Positions 36,553-48,493 of a DNA stretch of 64,000 bases are shown one piece after another. How positions within the stretch are numbered: the stretch's first letter is position 1; every line of letters starts with the position of its first letter. This DNA is from Nemophila menziesii. Lineage: Eukaryota > Streptophyta > Magnoliopsida > Boraginales > Hydrophyllaceae. A program made the translations under genes and the position numbers. Below the pieces are notes generated by a model. That model was not told where the DNA came from, made no database searches, and saw only the letters and a list, made by a program, of their open reading frames with translations. The stretch is from positions 65,348,899-65,412,898 of the forward strand of contig JARWIR010000001.1 in NCBI GenBank assembly GCA_029959085.1. The letters run 5' to 3'.

Positions 36553-36808
36553 CTCCCTCCGTTTCAAAATGTTTGCCTACTTACTAAAATTGGTGTTTCA
36601 AAATGTTTGTCCACTTAGTATTTCAAGACACTTTTTCCCAATTTTTTCCATTACTACCCCTATTAAAAAATTAAAATTTATATTTCCAATACACATTTAA
36701 GATATCAAGACACTTTATGATGGGTAATTTCGTAATAGGGATTGTAATCATTAATTTTCTTAATTCGTGTGAAAAACAAAGTGGACAAACATTTTGAAAC
36801 GGAGGGAG
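36553..36808. mobile_element. Stowaway MITE
   Basis: 256 bp with at least 23 bp of perfect inverted ends starting CTCCCTCCGTTTCAAAATG and TA duplications at 36551..36552 and 36809..36810. The CTCCCTCCGT end is the hallmark of Tc1/mariner-type Stowaway elements. Confidence 0.97.
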
Positions 36809-37010
36809 TACATTCTTCAAAATATTGGATGGCTTTTCAGCATGACAGATTTACTTGACAACTTTTCTTTTACTAATTCAACTTTGTTTCCTTTTAACTC
36901 TTGATTTTAACTTGTATATTCTTTTCTAAACTCCTTGATATTTATTTGCCATCTAATATAATTAATTTAACTAAGAGCGTCACATATAACACACAAATTA
37001 CACCAAAAAT

Positions 37011-40000
37011 GCTCTAAAAGTAATAATTCTCCAAATCAAGGTAGGAAATTGGTATATATCAAATCATAGGGAAAAATCCCTCAATTAAGCACATAACACC
37101 TAAAATGATGTCTCACGAGTATATTAATTTATCATAAATAGGGAGACATCAAAACCCCCAAATCAAAGTTGTATTGTCCCGATACAATAAGAAATAAGAA
37201 CATATGAAAGTCTCTAAAATTTAAGCTAAGACAATTAGGCACGAGATAAGGAGAATGTAAAGAATAATCCTAAAGAAACTACTTAGCAAGTTTCATGTAA
37301 TAATATTTACAAACTAATTAATATTAATATACTTATCATTCAAATAATCAACACTGTTTAATTTCAAAATTTGATTAGCTTTGCAATGCACGAATAAGAG
37401 TGTTCTTTTCTTAGTTTGATATGGAGGCTATAGAGTGTTCATCGATCCTAACATAGTCTATAATGGTCAATCTAACTACTCTCTATTAATTTAATCGCTT
37501 CTAGATCACATATCTAAGAATCATAAGGTATTTAAGGTTGTAATGTAAGCTTAGGGACGGTACGGTCGTATATTTGGATAATTTAGAGTGAGCTTTTGGT
37601 TCTCACCTCACTAGCCATCAACGAATATCCATAAAGTTTGAGTTACTCTCATAAGATGTTCTCGCTCAACCCAATGATTTGATGCACTAATTAGCATCCC
37701 CAATAACCCAATATAAAGCATTAAGATGATCACATAAAAATTTCACTTTGACGGTCCAAATAATATTCAATCTTTTCATATCAATTATTTTTTCTAAGTG
37801 AGCTATGACTCCATTTTTATGTAGGATATCATGCTACTTTTTAACATATTTCTTTTTATAAATTTTTATTATTTACTTTTACCCCGGTAAAGGGTTACAA
37901 TATAAAACTGTGAATCATCATCCAAATATAGATCACAAATACATAAGTTCAAAAACCCAACCAAATAATGTTTCTCATAATGGTGAACCCACCACTCCAA
38001 ACTCAAGCTCTAAAATGTCTGTTTATGCATCGCGATTCGAGTGCGGATCATATGGAAAAGTCCCAAAATCTAAGGGGTATGGCTTGTAATGTGGCCAATA
38101 AACAGGCTTTAGAAAGGTTAGAAGGGGCTTAGACGGACAATAATAAATTAAATTTGGACAACAAGCTAAAAGGCACAAAGGGCTTATCAAAGGACAACAA
38201 GCTAAAAGTAACTATGCATAGTTACTTTCTCACCTCTAGCACGTTCATTAAATGGGTTTATCAACTAGATCGGATCTCACGACCTACACACCCCTTAAGG
38301 CGCCCTAAGATCAATCATACTTCTACTGCATTGCTTACTAATACTTTCTTTACTTTTAATGTGTGTTTTCATGTTCATATTTCAAAGCATACAATACAAC
38401 TAGCTCATAAACACATTACTTCCATATCATTAACTCACTAAAGTTTGTGCTTTTAGGCCATTAAACACATTGTAACTCTTATATCATCTCTTAAATTTTT
38501 TAAAATTTCTACTAAAAACAGTCACTCACATAAAATAGAGATGAGGGACAATGAATCCCAACACCCCCAACTCAAAATTGAGTCAGGTTCCCATGACTCA
38601 GAACAGACTCGATAAAAAATAAAAATGCTCTAAAAGTAATAATTCTCCAAATCAAGGTAGGAAATTGGTATATATCAAATGATAGGGAAAAATCCCTCAA
38701 TTAAGCACATAACACCTAAAATGATGTCTCACGAGTATATTAATTTATCATAAATATGGAGATATCAAGATCTCCAAATCAAAGTTGTATCGTCTCGATA
38801 CAATAAGAAATAAGAACATAGGAAAGTCTCTAAAATATAAGCTAAGTCAATTAAGCACGAGATAAGGAGAATGTAAAGAATAATACGAAAGCAACTAATC
38901 AGAAAGTTTCATGTAATAATATTGACAAACTAATTAATATTAATACTTATCATACAAACAATCAACACGGTTTAATTTCAAAACTAGATTAGCTTTGCAA
39001 TGCACGAAGGAGGGGTTCTTTTCTTAGTTTGATATGGAGGCTATAGAGTGTTCATCGATCCTAACATAGTCTCTAATGGTCCATCTAACTACTCTCTATT
39101 AGTTTAATCGCTTCTAGGTCACATAGCTAAGAATCATAAGGTCTTTAAGGTTGTAATGTAGGCTTAGGGATGGTACGATCATATATTTGGATAATTTAGA
39201 GTAAACTTTTGTCTCTCTCCTCACTAGCCATCAACGAATCTCCCTTGATTTTGAGTTACTATCATAAGATATTCTCACCCAACCCAATAATTTGATGCAC
39301 TAATTAGCATCCCCAATAACCCAATATAAAGCATTAAGATGATCACATAAGAATTCCAATTTGACGGTACAAATAATATTCGATCTTTTCATATCAATTA
39401 TTTTTTCTAAGTGAGCTATGACTCCCTTTTGATGTAGGATACCATGCTACTTTTTCACATATTTCTTTTCATACATTTTCATCATTTACTTTTACCCCGG
39501 TAAAGGGTTACAATATCATCAAAATATAGAGCACAAATACATAAGTTCAAAAACCCAACCCAATAATGTTTCCCATAATGGTGAACCCACCACTCCAAAC
39601 TCAAGCTCTAAAACGTCTATTTATGCATCGCGATTCGAGTGCGGGTCATATGGAAAAGTCACAAAATCTAAGGGTTATGGCTTGTAATGTGGCTAATAAA
39701 AAAAGGCTTTTGAAAGGTTAGAAGGGGCTGGGACGGACAATAATTAATTAAATTTGGACAACAAGCTAAGAGGCATAAAGGGCTTATCAAAGAACAACTT
39801 TAATCACTTTCCTAACTATGCAATTTTGTTAATTTCTCACCTCTAGCACGTTGATTAAATAGGTTTATCAACTAGATCGGATCTCACGACTTACACACCC
39901 CTTAAGGCACCCTAAGATCAAACATACTTCTAATGCATTGCTTACTAATCCTTTCTTTACTTTTAATGTGTGTTTTCATGTTCATATTTCAAAGCATACA

Positions 40001-40225
40001 ATACAACTAGCTCATAAACACATTACTTCTATATCATTAACTCACTAAAGTTTGTGCTTTTAGGCCATTAAACACATTCTAACTCATCTCTTAAATTTTT
40101 TTGATTTTCTTCCAAAAAAACAGTCAATCACATAAATAGAGATGAGGGACAACGAATCCCAACACTCCAACTCAAAATTGAGTCGTGTTCCCATGACTCA
40201 AAACAGACTCGATAAAAAATAAAAA
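37011..40225 (-). repeat. 1.6-kb tandem duplication of a retroelement 3' region
   Basis: Two head-to-tail copies, 37011..38626 and 38627..40225, with period 1616 bp. Each carries the first ~140 bp of the LTR plus the preceding 3' untranslated region. They are highly similar along most of their length. A third, diverged copy lies at 57130..58514 on the plus strand. No coding region; short frames inside are not conserved between the copies. Confidence 0.9.
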
Positions 40226-40633
40226 CCAACACATATATTGCAAATAGAGAAATGGTAGGGAAGAGAGAAAACATACTCTTTGAGGTTATTCCCTCGCATG
40301 ATCAATACCCAAGATACGGTGTAGTGCATATTTCGTATGTAAACCTTGTATCACCATATGCGCATTCACTTACCTCCTAGTGTGCTCCATCCCAATCATT
40401 CAATCAACTCTAGAAAACTTTTGTGTTTACCTTTTTCTCATTTCTTTCTCAAATTCATGTTGCGATAGCTTGTAGGGCCCATAAAAGCTTCACTTTTTTC
40501 CTCTTGTTCTCACCCAATTTCTTTCTTTGATTTTTCTTGCTTGGATGAGAAGGATTTAACAAGTTTAGGAAAAAGGTTTTGGAAATTTTTGTTTTGATTC
40601 TTGGATTCTAGGTGTTTTGGAATGAATTGGGTG
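40226..40633 (-). other. Retroelement internal DNA, no gene
   Basis: Continues the reverse-strand element. I recognise no domain. Confidence 0.4.
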
Positions 40634-41112
40634 CTATGTTGTAGATCTCCCCGCCTAGGCGCGCCTAGGCACCGCCTAGGCGTCAACTCCCCCCTCGTCC
40701 GCTTACGCCTAGTTAAAATTCTAGTTGTTTTTGCCTAGCGCCTTAGTCGCCGTGGAATAGGCGCCTAGCCCGTCTAGGCACCGATTAATGGCCAAAAATG
40801 ACCGTCTAGGCGCCGATTAATGGAAAAACATGCCCGCATAGACCTTTTTGTTATTTTTCTTATTCTTGAGAATTCTTTAGTTGATATTATAACTCAATTT
40901 TTAGTATTTTTATATCTACTATGTGTTGTTAGATGAATTTTATGACTTAAATAGTTGAAATTGATATAATTACTACATATATATTACTAAGTATACAAAA
41001 TTATACATCTGGATTCTAAACCGTATAATTCCGCTTAGGCCCCGTGTAATCCTGCCTAGGCGCTAGGCCTCGGTCGACCGCCTAGCGCCGAGAAACGAGA
41101 TCTACAACATAG
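40634..41112. mobile_element. hAT-type MITE, copy C
   Basis: 479 bp with perfect ends CTATGTTGTAGATCT and AGATCTACAACATAG and perfect 8-bp TSD ATTGGGTG (40626..40633 and 41113..41120). It is in the opposite orientation to copies A and B, has the same core, and carries GCCTAGGCG motifs at both ends. Confidence 0.95.
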
Positions 41113-42010
41113 ATTGGGTGTTTGAATCTTGTTTAGAGGAGTGTAAGGATGAATTTGGATATGAATTTTTGGTGATATGGTGGTGTTTTGATGTAAGGTA
41201 AAGGTTTGGTAAAGTTTCAATGGAGATTGGGAGCTTTGGGGAAGAAGGAGGCTTAAGGTTTTGGAATTATACTATATACATACCTCTTTATTTCTCTACC
41301 TTGGCGGCTCGTGTGGTGTACCGCGGGTGGCGGTGTGGTATATTGTAGTAACTTTCTGTCCAGGACCATGTCACGGTTTCTCGCGAGTAACGATACGGTT
41401 TCTTGTGCGGTACACCACATGTATCGTGCGGTATACCGAAAGATTCTGGTGAATTGCGCATATGAACTTGATTTTGTCACACTGTGGCAATGTTTTATTG
41501 GCTTGCTCTCGCATATGGCTGGATCCGCACAACGTGGGGACAGTTTTCTGTGGTGCGGTGCACCGCAGTAGGAGTGCGGTGTACGACATGACTCTTCTGG
41601 TTTTCGAGAAAAATCTTGTCTTTTAATTTAGATCCAATTTAGGTGATCTCTACTACATTGTATAAATCTCGAAAAAACATGCGAATTAGACTTGAGAAAA
41701 AGTGAATTCCGATACCTGAGCGCAAAGTTATGCCAGTTCAATGTTTTGGCCAATTTCTATCGCTGATAGGTGCGGTGCACCGCGAGTAGCTGCGGTGTAC
41801 CGCAAAATGCTTCTGTCTATCCCTTTTATCTTCGGATTTTTCCAATTTTTCGCCCCAAACTCGAATTTTTTCATACCTACACATAAAAATCACTCATACC
41901 TTATGCATTACTGCAATATACACTTAAAAACAAGTAAACTAAATAATACACACTAAAAAAACTAAACTAATAAAACAATTAAAACTTGGGGTGTCTCCCT
42001 TGAGGCTATG
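41113..42010 (-). mobile_element. Reverse-strand gypsy internal region with palindrome cluster
   Basis: GCGGTGCACCGC-type palindromes occur near 41314, 41408, 41431, 41553, 41573, 41771 and 41792, matching those at 26774..27190. At about 41980..42000 the minus strand carries GGGAGACACCCCAAG, resembling the GGGAGGCAACCC motif that follows coding regions in Athila-type elements. The order agrees with the element at 22398..30752, so this is the interior of a second copy on the minus strand. Confidence 0.7.
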
Positions 42011-43213
42011 AATGTCTATTATACGAAGTTGGGTCACTATCGGAATAGTGAGAAATTCTGTAATCCTAAAAATAACAGTCAACACTTCACAAAAACAATT
42101 AATACACTTAAATGTTAATAACACAGATTGTTAATAAAATAGATTGTTAATAACACCGTTTAACACATATTTCTAAATGTATTTGAAAATTAACATAGAT
42201 AAACAAATAACTACACAACAAATTCACTTAATAGACAACACTTAATACACTTAATAGACAAACCAATTAGAATTCATTCTCACCTTAAAAAAACAGAAAT
42301 GAAAAACCCTTTGAATCTGTGACAAAAACTAAAAAATCATAAGTATATATCAAATATACAGTAAAACAGAAAAGAAAAAGAAATCAAAATAAAAGAAGTA
42401 CCTGAAAAACGAAGTGATCTGTGACAAAAAAATGAATTGGTATATATAAAAAGCAGAAAAGAAATAGAAAAGGGAATGAAAAATAAAAAAATAAGAACAA
42501 CTAGTACCTGTGAAATGGTTTGCATCTCCTATTTCTAAAACCCCTTTGATTATATAGGCAAAAATTCATCTTTAATTTGATGAGAATCCAGCAACACGTG
42601 ATTGAAAAGATCAATAACGGCTACACATACCTCAAAAGAGTGTATTTTCAGCAAGAATTAAGCAAGCATTAAATACAAACCCATTGGAACTACTCAACAA
42701 ACCTGGTAGCATTTATTGCTTAACCACGGTTTGGGTAAATAATAGAGAAATTGGGCAAGAAGTATAATGTAAAGCATATTTAGGCTATTAAAGTAGAAGA
42801 AATAGCACAGGGAAATGATTTGATAGAGTAGAAAAGTAGATCTGATGGCCTTAGGTTCCCAGTTAGGGTTTGGCTTTTTCGGCATAGAGAACAAAGCTTC
42901 TAAGAGAAACTTGGCCAAATAAGTCATTCGTCTTATTTTTTCGGTTAACGGGCTGGCCGGGTCCTGCCCATTAGTTAAGGTCCAAATGTTTAAACCGGGG
43001 TAAGGGGGCACGTTTTAATGAATAAAAGTTAAACCCTGGTTAACTTATAACCTAGGGTATTTATACCCAATATTTTATTGAATTTTTACCCAGGTTAAAT
43101 CAGGTTTGCCCATACCAAAAGTCTTGCTCACCCTACATCTCTATTCAAATGTCTTTTATGATCACGCCTTTGTTCGATTATATCTAAACATTATAATAAC
43201 TTTCAAGTTCAAT
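42011..43213. other. Intergenic, no gene recognised
   Basis: AT-rich DNA. At 43113..43137 the string GCTCACCCTA resembles the right end of the TAGGGGTGAGCA element family, but I could not find its left partner or a TSD. Confidence 0.35.
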
Positions 43214-43222
43214 AAAATGATC

Positions 43223-44343
43223 ATTATACAAAATTCTAATGGATCAAGAGGTCTACGGGGAGCCACGCCAATCTTCACGTTTCTCAACTGAACCGCTTTT
43301 ATGGACTACAATATGGAGATCAAATGTCCCGACTAAGGTACGCATCTTTAACTGGAAAGCGTGTAATAATGCAATTCCGACAGGGAAAACACTCGAAAAA
43401 CGGCATTGCGAAGTAGAGGTAATTTGCAAATGGTGTAAAAATGAAGAAGAAACGGTGGAACATTTATTACTTAACTATGGCCTAACGAAGTTGGTATGGG
43501 CCAGATCAGTTCTACAGATCAGCTCTACAGATCAATATCCAAGACATGAGAGTTCAATTAGGTTGTTGGGTGCTAAGAATTGTTGATACTTATACTAAGG
43601 GGGGATGGAGAAAGGAGGTCATTATAGCTTATCTCTTTCTTATGATCTAGAATATATGGAAAGCGAAATAGAAAGTAGACATAATAATATAAGGGTACAA
43701 CCAGATGAGATTATTCGGGTCACAAATCAAGGAATGTCATAACATTTTGGAGGTAATTGGGTAACAAAATACCAACAATCAACACGGGATATGGAAAGGA
43801 AGGACGCGACAGACATACATCTCGATTTCCAGACAGACATTGCGTATACATGTGACGCCTCATTTGATAAACCGTATAATCCAACAGGGATAGGGGTCGT
43901 TCAGGTCATAAAGCAACCATTGTCCCAAAAGGAGTTTTCGAACAGTGCGACATGTAACTCAAGTGAAGAAGGAGAGGCACAAGCTATTATTACAGCGTTG
44001 GAGATAGGGAAAGTATATCAACAAGAAAGCAAGACCATTTTCTCGGATAACCTTGAGTTAATACAAGGTATTCAGCAAGTGTCGACCATTAGGTGGAGGC
44101 CCAAACCATGGATAGAACAAATCAGTAGACTGGCTAAAGAAAATGGTCCAGGCTACTTCAAACATATCCCACAAAAATGGAATGCGAAAGCCGACTCACT
44201 AGCAAAGAGGGTCAGACACAAGGCAATGGACAACCACGAACAATCTTTGGGTATGGAATACAAGTTCTCGAAGATAAGGATAGGCAAAGTGTATATATGC
44301 ATCATATATAGCTAGGTTTTGTTTAATTTCATTTCCGTCAAAA
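43223..44343 (+). mobile_element. 5'-truncated LINE (zf-RVT and RNase H)
   Basis: Plus-strand LINE 3' part. A zinc-knuckle segment (CKWCKNEEETVEHLLL, about 43430..43480) lies in 43239..43586. A complete-looking RNase H frame at 43791..44315 carries CDASF, SDNLELIQGI and NAKADSLAKR. A short A run (44341..44347) ends the element. AAAATGATC occurs at 43214..43222 and 44344..44352, a likely TSD. The region between the two frames (43587..43790) contains stops, so it is inactive. Confidence 0.85.
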
Positions 44344-44352
44344 AAAATGATC

Positions 44353-45040
44353 TTAGACAATAAAAAAATGCCTAATATTTAACCTTCCAAAGCATGCTAG
44401 CCAGCAAGTTATTCTCGACGGCTAAATACATTACCAAACCAAAGGTGCTCAACCCAAGCCTTGATGGAAATTCCACCAACCACTCGGAAATTTCCTAATA
44501 ACACACTTCCAAAAGGCCATCACGCAAGACCCATCTACGCAAATCATATTTTTATCCACAATCACTCACCTACTTTAATGCGATAAGTAAAAATATTTAT
44601 CCTCATGTAACATTAATGGAAAATATAGTGATTGAGCGGATAAAAAGATCTTAGATATGTCCCAATAGCTCGTACACATTTAAAGGTATGGGCAAATACT
44701 ATGAATTCTATGAAGTAATGCATAAAGTTAAATGTAACACTTCCACCTTTTCCCCCCCTTTGTTCTTTGAAAAGGTGGAAATAATTCCGACCAAAAAAAA
44801 AAGTTGGAAATAATTAATGTCACATTTTTGAATTCGAACTTGATTTATAGACTGGTTTGTTATTGTAAAAAAAAAAAAAAATTTACCTAAACAATTATTT
44901 ACTAATAAAACCAATTTACAAGCAAAAAAGAATATATAATTGTTATATCAGTACACTTTAAACAATTGGAATTATAATTTCTAATTTTGCAGGGACTTCC
45001 AGCTCAATTTGCCAAACTAATGAGGAACATGCTGTTGGCA
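44353..45040. other. Intergenic, no gene recognised
   Basis: AT-rich spacer containing several poly-A/T runs. No domain or repeat identified. Confidence 0.4.
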
Positions 45041-45221
45041 TGTTATATTTAAATAATTCTGCAGAGCTTCATAGTCGAACGCCAGCCGAACAACTCCACA
45101 AGTCTTCTTGGAGGATATCAGTCATCATCAGCAGATCCAACTCCAGCCGAGCAAGATAGTAACGCTGCTACCTCGGGCGATTCTGCTGCTGCTTCAGTCA
45201 TTGAGAAAAATCGCTGGTGGC

Positions 45222-45881
45222 CAGTGGCAGACCTACCTTAGGCCCAGAGGGGGCTCAAGCCCCCCCTCACTTTTAAAAAAAAAAAAAAACTTTATTCTAT
45301 ATATTCATAATTTATTATTAAAGAATATTTTTTTATATAAGTTGCATATTATTATCTCTACAAATATCACTTTAATTAAATTTACAAATAGTTTTGGATC
45401 TATTTCACAGCCACAATCCATTTTTTTATAAAAATTTAAAAATTCGGTAAGTTTTTTAATTAAATATTTTTATAAGAATTTAGATAATTGTATGTGAATT
45501 ATTAAATTTTATATACGAATTTAAACTCTATTGGTAAATTATTGAATGGGAATTTATTTTTTCTTTCATATAAATAAAATAGTTAATGCGTTTCTTAAAT
45601 TTTGGTTCTTTTAATTTAATCCATCACCGAAACTCTCTAGAAGTCTATGCTACATAGTACATAGGGAAGAAATTAGTATTACTAGTATTTACATTGATTA
45701 CGTAAAACCTATTTTAATATTGATATTTACGTAAATATTGTACTAGTATTAAATAACTAAAGAAATGAAAAGATATACCCAAGTTTACTATACGTTTCAA
45801 AAATATATTTTCGGGGGCGTTGCCCCCGAACCCCCATATATTTCAAGCCCCTCCTCAACTTTTGTCCTGGATCCGCCACTG
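45222..45881. mobile_element. hAT non-autonomous element, 660 bp
   Basis: Ends CAGTGGCAGACC and GGATCCGCCACTG (inverted with two mismatches) and a perfect 8-bp TSD CTGGTGGC (45214..45221 and 45882..45889). The interior has complementary GGGGGCT/AGCCCCC blocks near the left end and GGGGGCGTTGCCCCCG near the right. It interrupts a LINE coding region. Confidence 0.93.
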
Positions 45882-46250
45882 CTGGTGGCATCGTAATTTA
45901 GCAAGTAACAGTATCTTCGTCGGGATCTCATGGCCTATCTTCTTTGGGGCGATGACCGAAACAATCTGGAAGGACCGATATAATGTGATATTCAACAACG
46001 CTGATTTCCCGCCGGCTAAAGCTATGATAAGAAAAGCGCAGTACGTAGCGAGTGGCTATTCTAGTGTGTGGGGTCTCTTACCTAGCAAAGCAACACCTAG
46101 ACAAAGACCGCTCAATCGCGTTAGATGGAGCAAACCTACCCAAGGCTTTAAGCTAAACACTGACGGAAGCTGCAATTCATGGCGACAAATTGCAGGTGGC
46201 GGCGGAGTCATACGAGATAAAGAGGGCAGCTGGCTTGGTGGGTTCTCTAA

Positions 46251-46667
46251 GGGGGTGTTTGTTTGCACTTAATGAGATCTTAATCTGGTTCATTAAGACA
46301 TTGGATCAATAAAATTGTTTGTTGCTCTTAATTGGTCTGTTTCATTAAGATTTCAAACTGGGGGTGTTTGTTTGCACTTAATGAGATCTTAATCTGGTTC
46401 ATTAAGACACTGGATCAATAAGACTGTTTGTTTTTCCTGTCCATTTCAGATCTGAATGGCTCTTAACGGGTCTGTTTCATTAAGATTTCAAACTAAGTCT
46501 GAATCATTCAGACACTGCCTTTTAACAGAATAAGTCTCATTCAGCTGTTCATTCAGCATTCAACACTTATTACTTAAAAAAACAAATGACACCTAAGTCT
46601 TAATCATTCAGACACTGCCTCTTAACAGAACCAGTCTTATTCAGTCGTTCATTCAGCATTCAGCACT
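46251..46667. mobile_element. Nested Tourist-like (PIF/Harbinger) MITEs
   Basis: GGGGGTGTTTGTTTGCACTT occurs at 46251 and again at 46360. Matching right-hand parts (TCATTCAGACACTGCC, CATTCAGCATTCA) occur twice, at about 46500..46565 and 46600..46665. One copy (46360 to about 46592) therefore sits inside another. The outer left end follows TAA and the inner right end precedes TAA, consistent with TAA target sites. The outer right end is missing or diverged, so its boundary is uncertain. Confidence 0.65.
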
Positions 46668-47224
46668 TAACTCCTTAACTTATGATAGTCCTACTTTAAT
46701 CGAGACTATTGCGCTTTGCGAATGACTCAAATTAATGGAGAATCTAGGACTAAAAGAAGTTAAAATTCAGGTGGATTCGTGAGAAACTGTTAGCGTAAGT
46801 AGAACTGTTGAGCATGGACGCGGCCTGACGGCAAGTTGGGTTCAACAAATTAGAGTGATTCTTGCAAGAAACAGGTCATTCATACTGAAAGAGATATCCA
46901 ATGAGGAAAATAATTGCGCTAATTGTCTAGCACGCATGGGTACGAAATAAGAAGAGGTTTATTGTTATCATAATGACCCCCAAAGGGATCTGGAGTATTA
47001 TCACAAAGGATCGAATGGGATGGAAATCACAGAGATGGGTTCATTGCCCGGTCTTAGTTCATGATGTGCCAAATGATTGATAATCCACGATCCGTTTTGG
47101 ATCTCCCTTGTAATAAAAAAAAATTGTATGCCCACTAACCATACCACATACACCATTAAATAAAAGATAAGAACATTAAATATCCCTTATCGGTTAACAT
47201 GAAACTACTTATACTAACCTAAAA

Positions 47225-47396
47225 CTACTCCCCAGGATATTTGCTTGTCAAGTAGGAGGTACAGAGTTTGAATCTCCTCCCAAAACATCGATAACCTAGA
47301 TCTGACTTGCCTAGAGTTAGTTGTGTGGAGGCGTGCCTAACTTTCGTGAGATTAGTCGGGTGTTGGACCAGACCACCCACGTAACAAAAAAAACTA
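47225..47396 (+). mobile_element. SINE, 172 bp
   Basis: Perfect 16-bp TSD TTATACTAACCTAAAA (47209..47224 and 47397..47412). A tRNA-type B box GAGTTTGAATCTCC lies at about 47270..47283, and the 3' end reads CCACCCACGTAAC then poly(A). The pattern agrees with the SINE remnant near 11560..11790. Confidence 0.93.
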
Positions 47397-48493
47397 TTAT
47401 ACTAACCTAAAAGTCCAACGTAATAAACTAAAAGGTCTGGTCAGATTTTTTTTACTAAAAGGCCGTCTTAACCCAAGATGTATATGGAAATTTACACCAG
47501 TACCCTTAGAATATTAAAGCATAGTACACACGCTAGGTAATGCAAGAGACCAATTTAATTCATTCTTTATTACCGATGATTAGGAAACCATTAATACTCG
47601 TACAAATCATCAATTTTCTCTCTCCAGCAATCTTCGTAAAAGCTAATAAATAGGTTTTACTTCAAATTTATATTTCATTACATACAACTCAGCCTGCTTA
47701 ACGGTTGCAGGGTATCGGACCGACGGTCCGACCGGTCCGTTACACGCCGGTGACGAACCGGGACTGGTGGCGCGGTGGTGGCCGGAACGATACGGACCGA
47801 CGGTTCCCATAACATGTCGCGTTTCCATTTCTGCAGTTTTGGTTTGGACCGAACCGGTCCGTAACTGATACGGACCGATAACGGCCCGTTACTATTTTTT
47901 TAATATGATAGCCCAGTTCATTTACCCATTTCTTTCGCCCAACAATCTCCACCCCAATTCTGTAGCCCAACAATCCCCACCCCAATTTTTTAATATACTT
48001 AATACTAATTACACTACCCACCCGCCATTCTACCCACCCCATTTACTCGTTCACCCACCGACTTAACTCTATCTTTCTCTCTGTTCTTACGATGGAAATC
48101 AAGTAATCAACGTCATTTGTCCTTGGCTATAGCGAATCTTGAATAATTTTCAACCTAATTTATGGGTTAATTCCACTCTATTATGATTCCTTTGTTGATT
48201 CTATGTTAGTTTGAATCAAATATTCTCTATTAATGGTTTGGTTTGATTCGAATGAGTGGGTTTCTACCATTGGTGTTCTTGATCTTCAACCAATTATCTA
48301 AAATGGTTCTATATGTAAGTTCATATCAAATATTCTCTATTTAATTTCAATTCCTTTAATTTCTGATGATTAATTACTTTCTATTCTTGCGCGTGGTTGG
48401 GTTTTTCTGTTTTGGTGACTGATTTGTTCCATTTTCGTTGATGATGGTGATCCATCCAAGTAAGGGTTTCTGTTTTACATTTCTATACTATGT

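Larger units (their letters stand above)
32945..37151 (-). repeat. Reverse-strand LTR holding three later insertions
   Basis: Read on the minus strand, it begins TGATGTCTCC at 37151 and ends GGAGCGATCA at 32945. Its own sequence totals about 1.55 kb once three insertions are removed: the hAT element at 33446..34203, the solo LTR at 34642..36273 and the Stowaway MITE at 36553..36808. A 14-C tract (34238..34251) is the mirror of the G tracts in the other LTRs. The matching 3' region of its element lies at 37152..40225. Confidence 0.8.
45041..47125 (+). pseudogene. LINE polyprotein 3' remnant split by two DNA elements
   Basis: Frames before and after the hAT element (45222..45881) join into a pre-RNase H linker (FVGISWPIFFGAMTETIWKD, then YNVIFNNADF). 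The RNase H start (GFKLNTDGSC, GGGGVIRDKEGSWLGGFSK) ends at 46250 at a Tourist-like insertion. The domain resumes near 46690 (PTLIETIALCE, a stop, LKLMENLGLKEVKIQVDS) and ends at CANCLARMGTK. A 3' poly(A) run lies near 47117..47125. This RNase H type (TDGS) differs from the DASF type of the other LINEs, so it is another LINE lineage. Confidence 0.8.
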
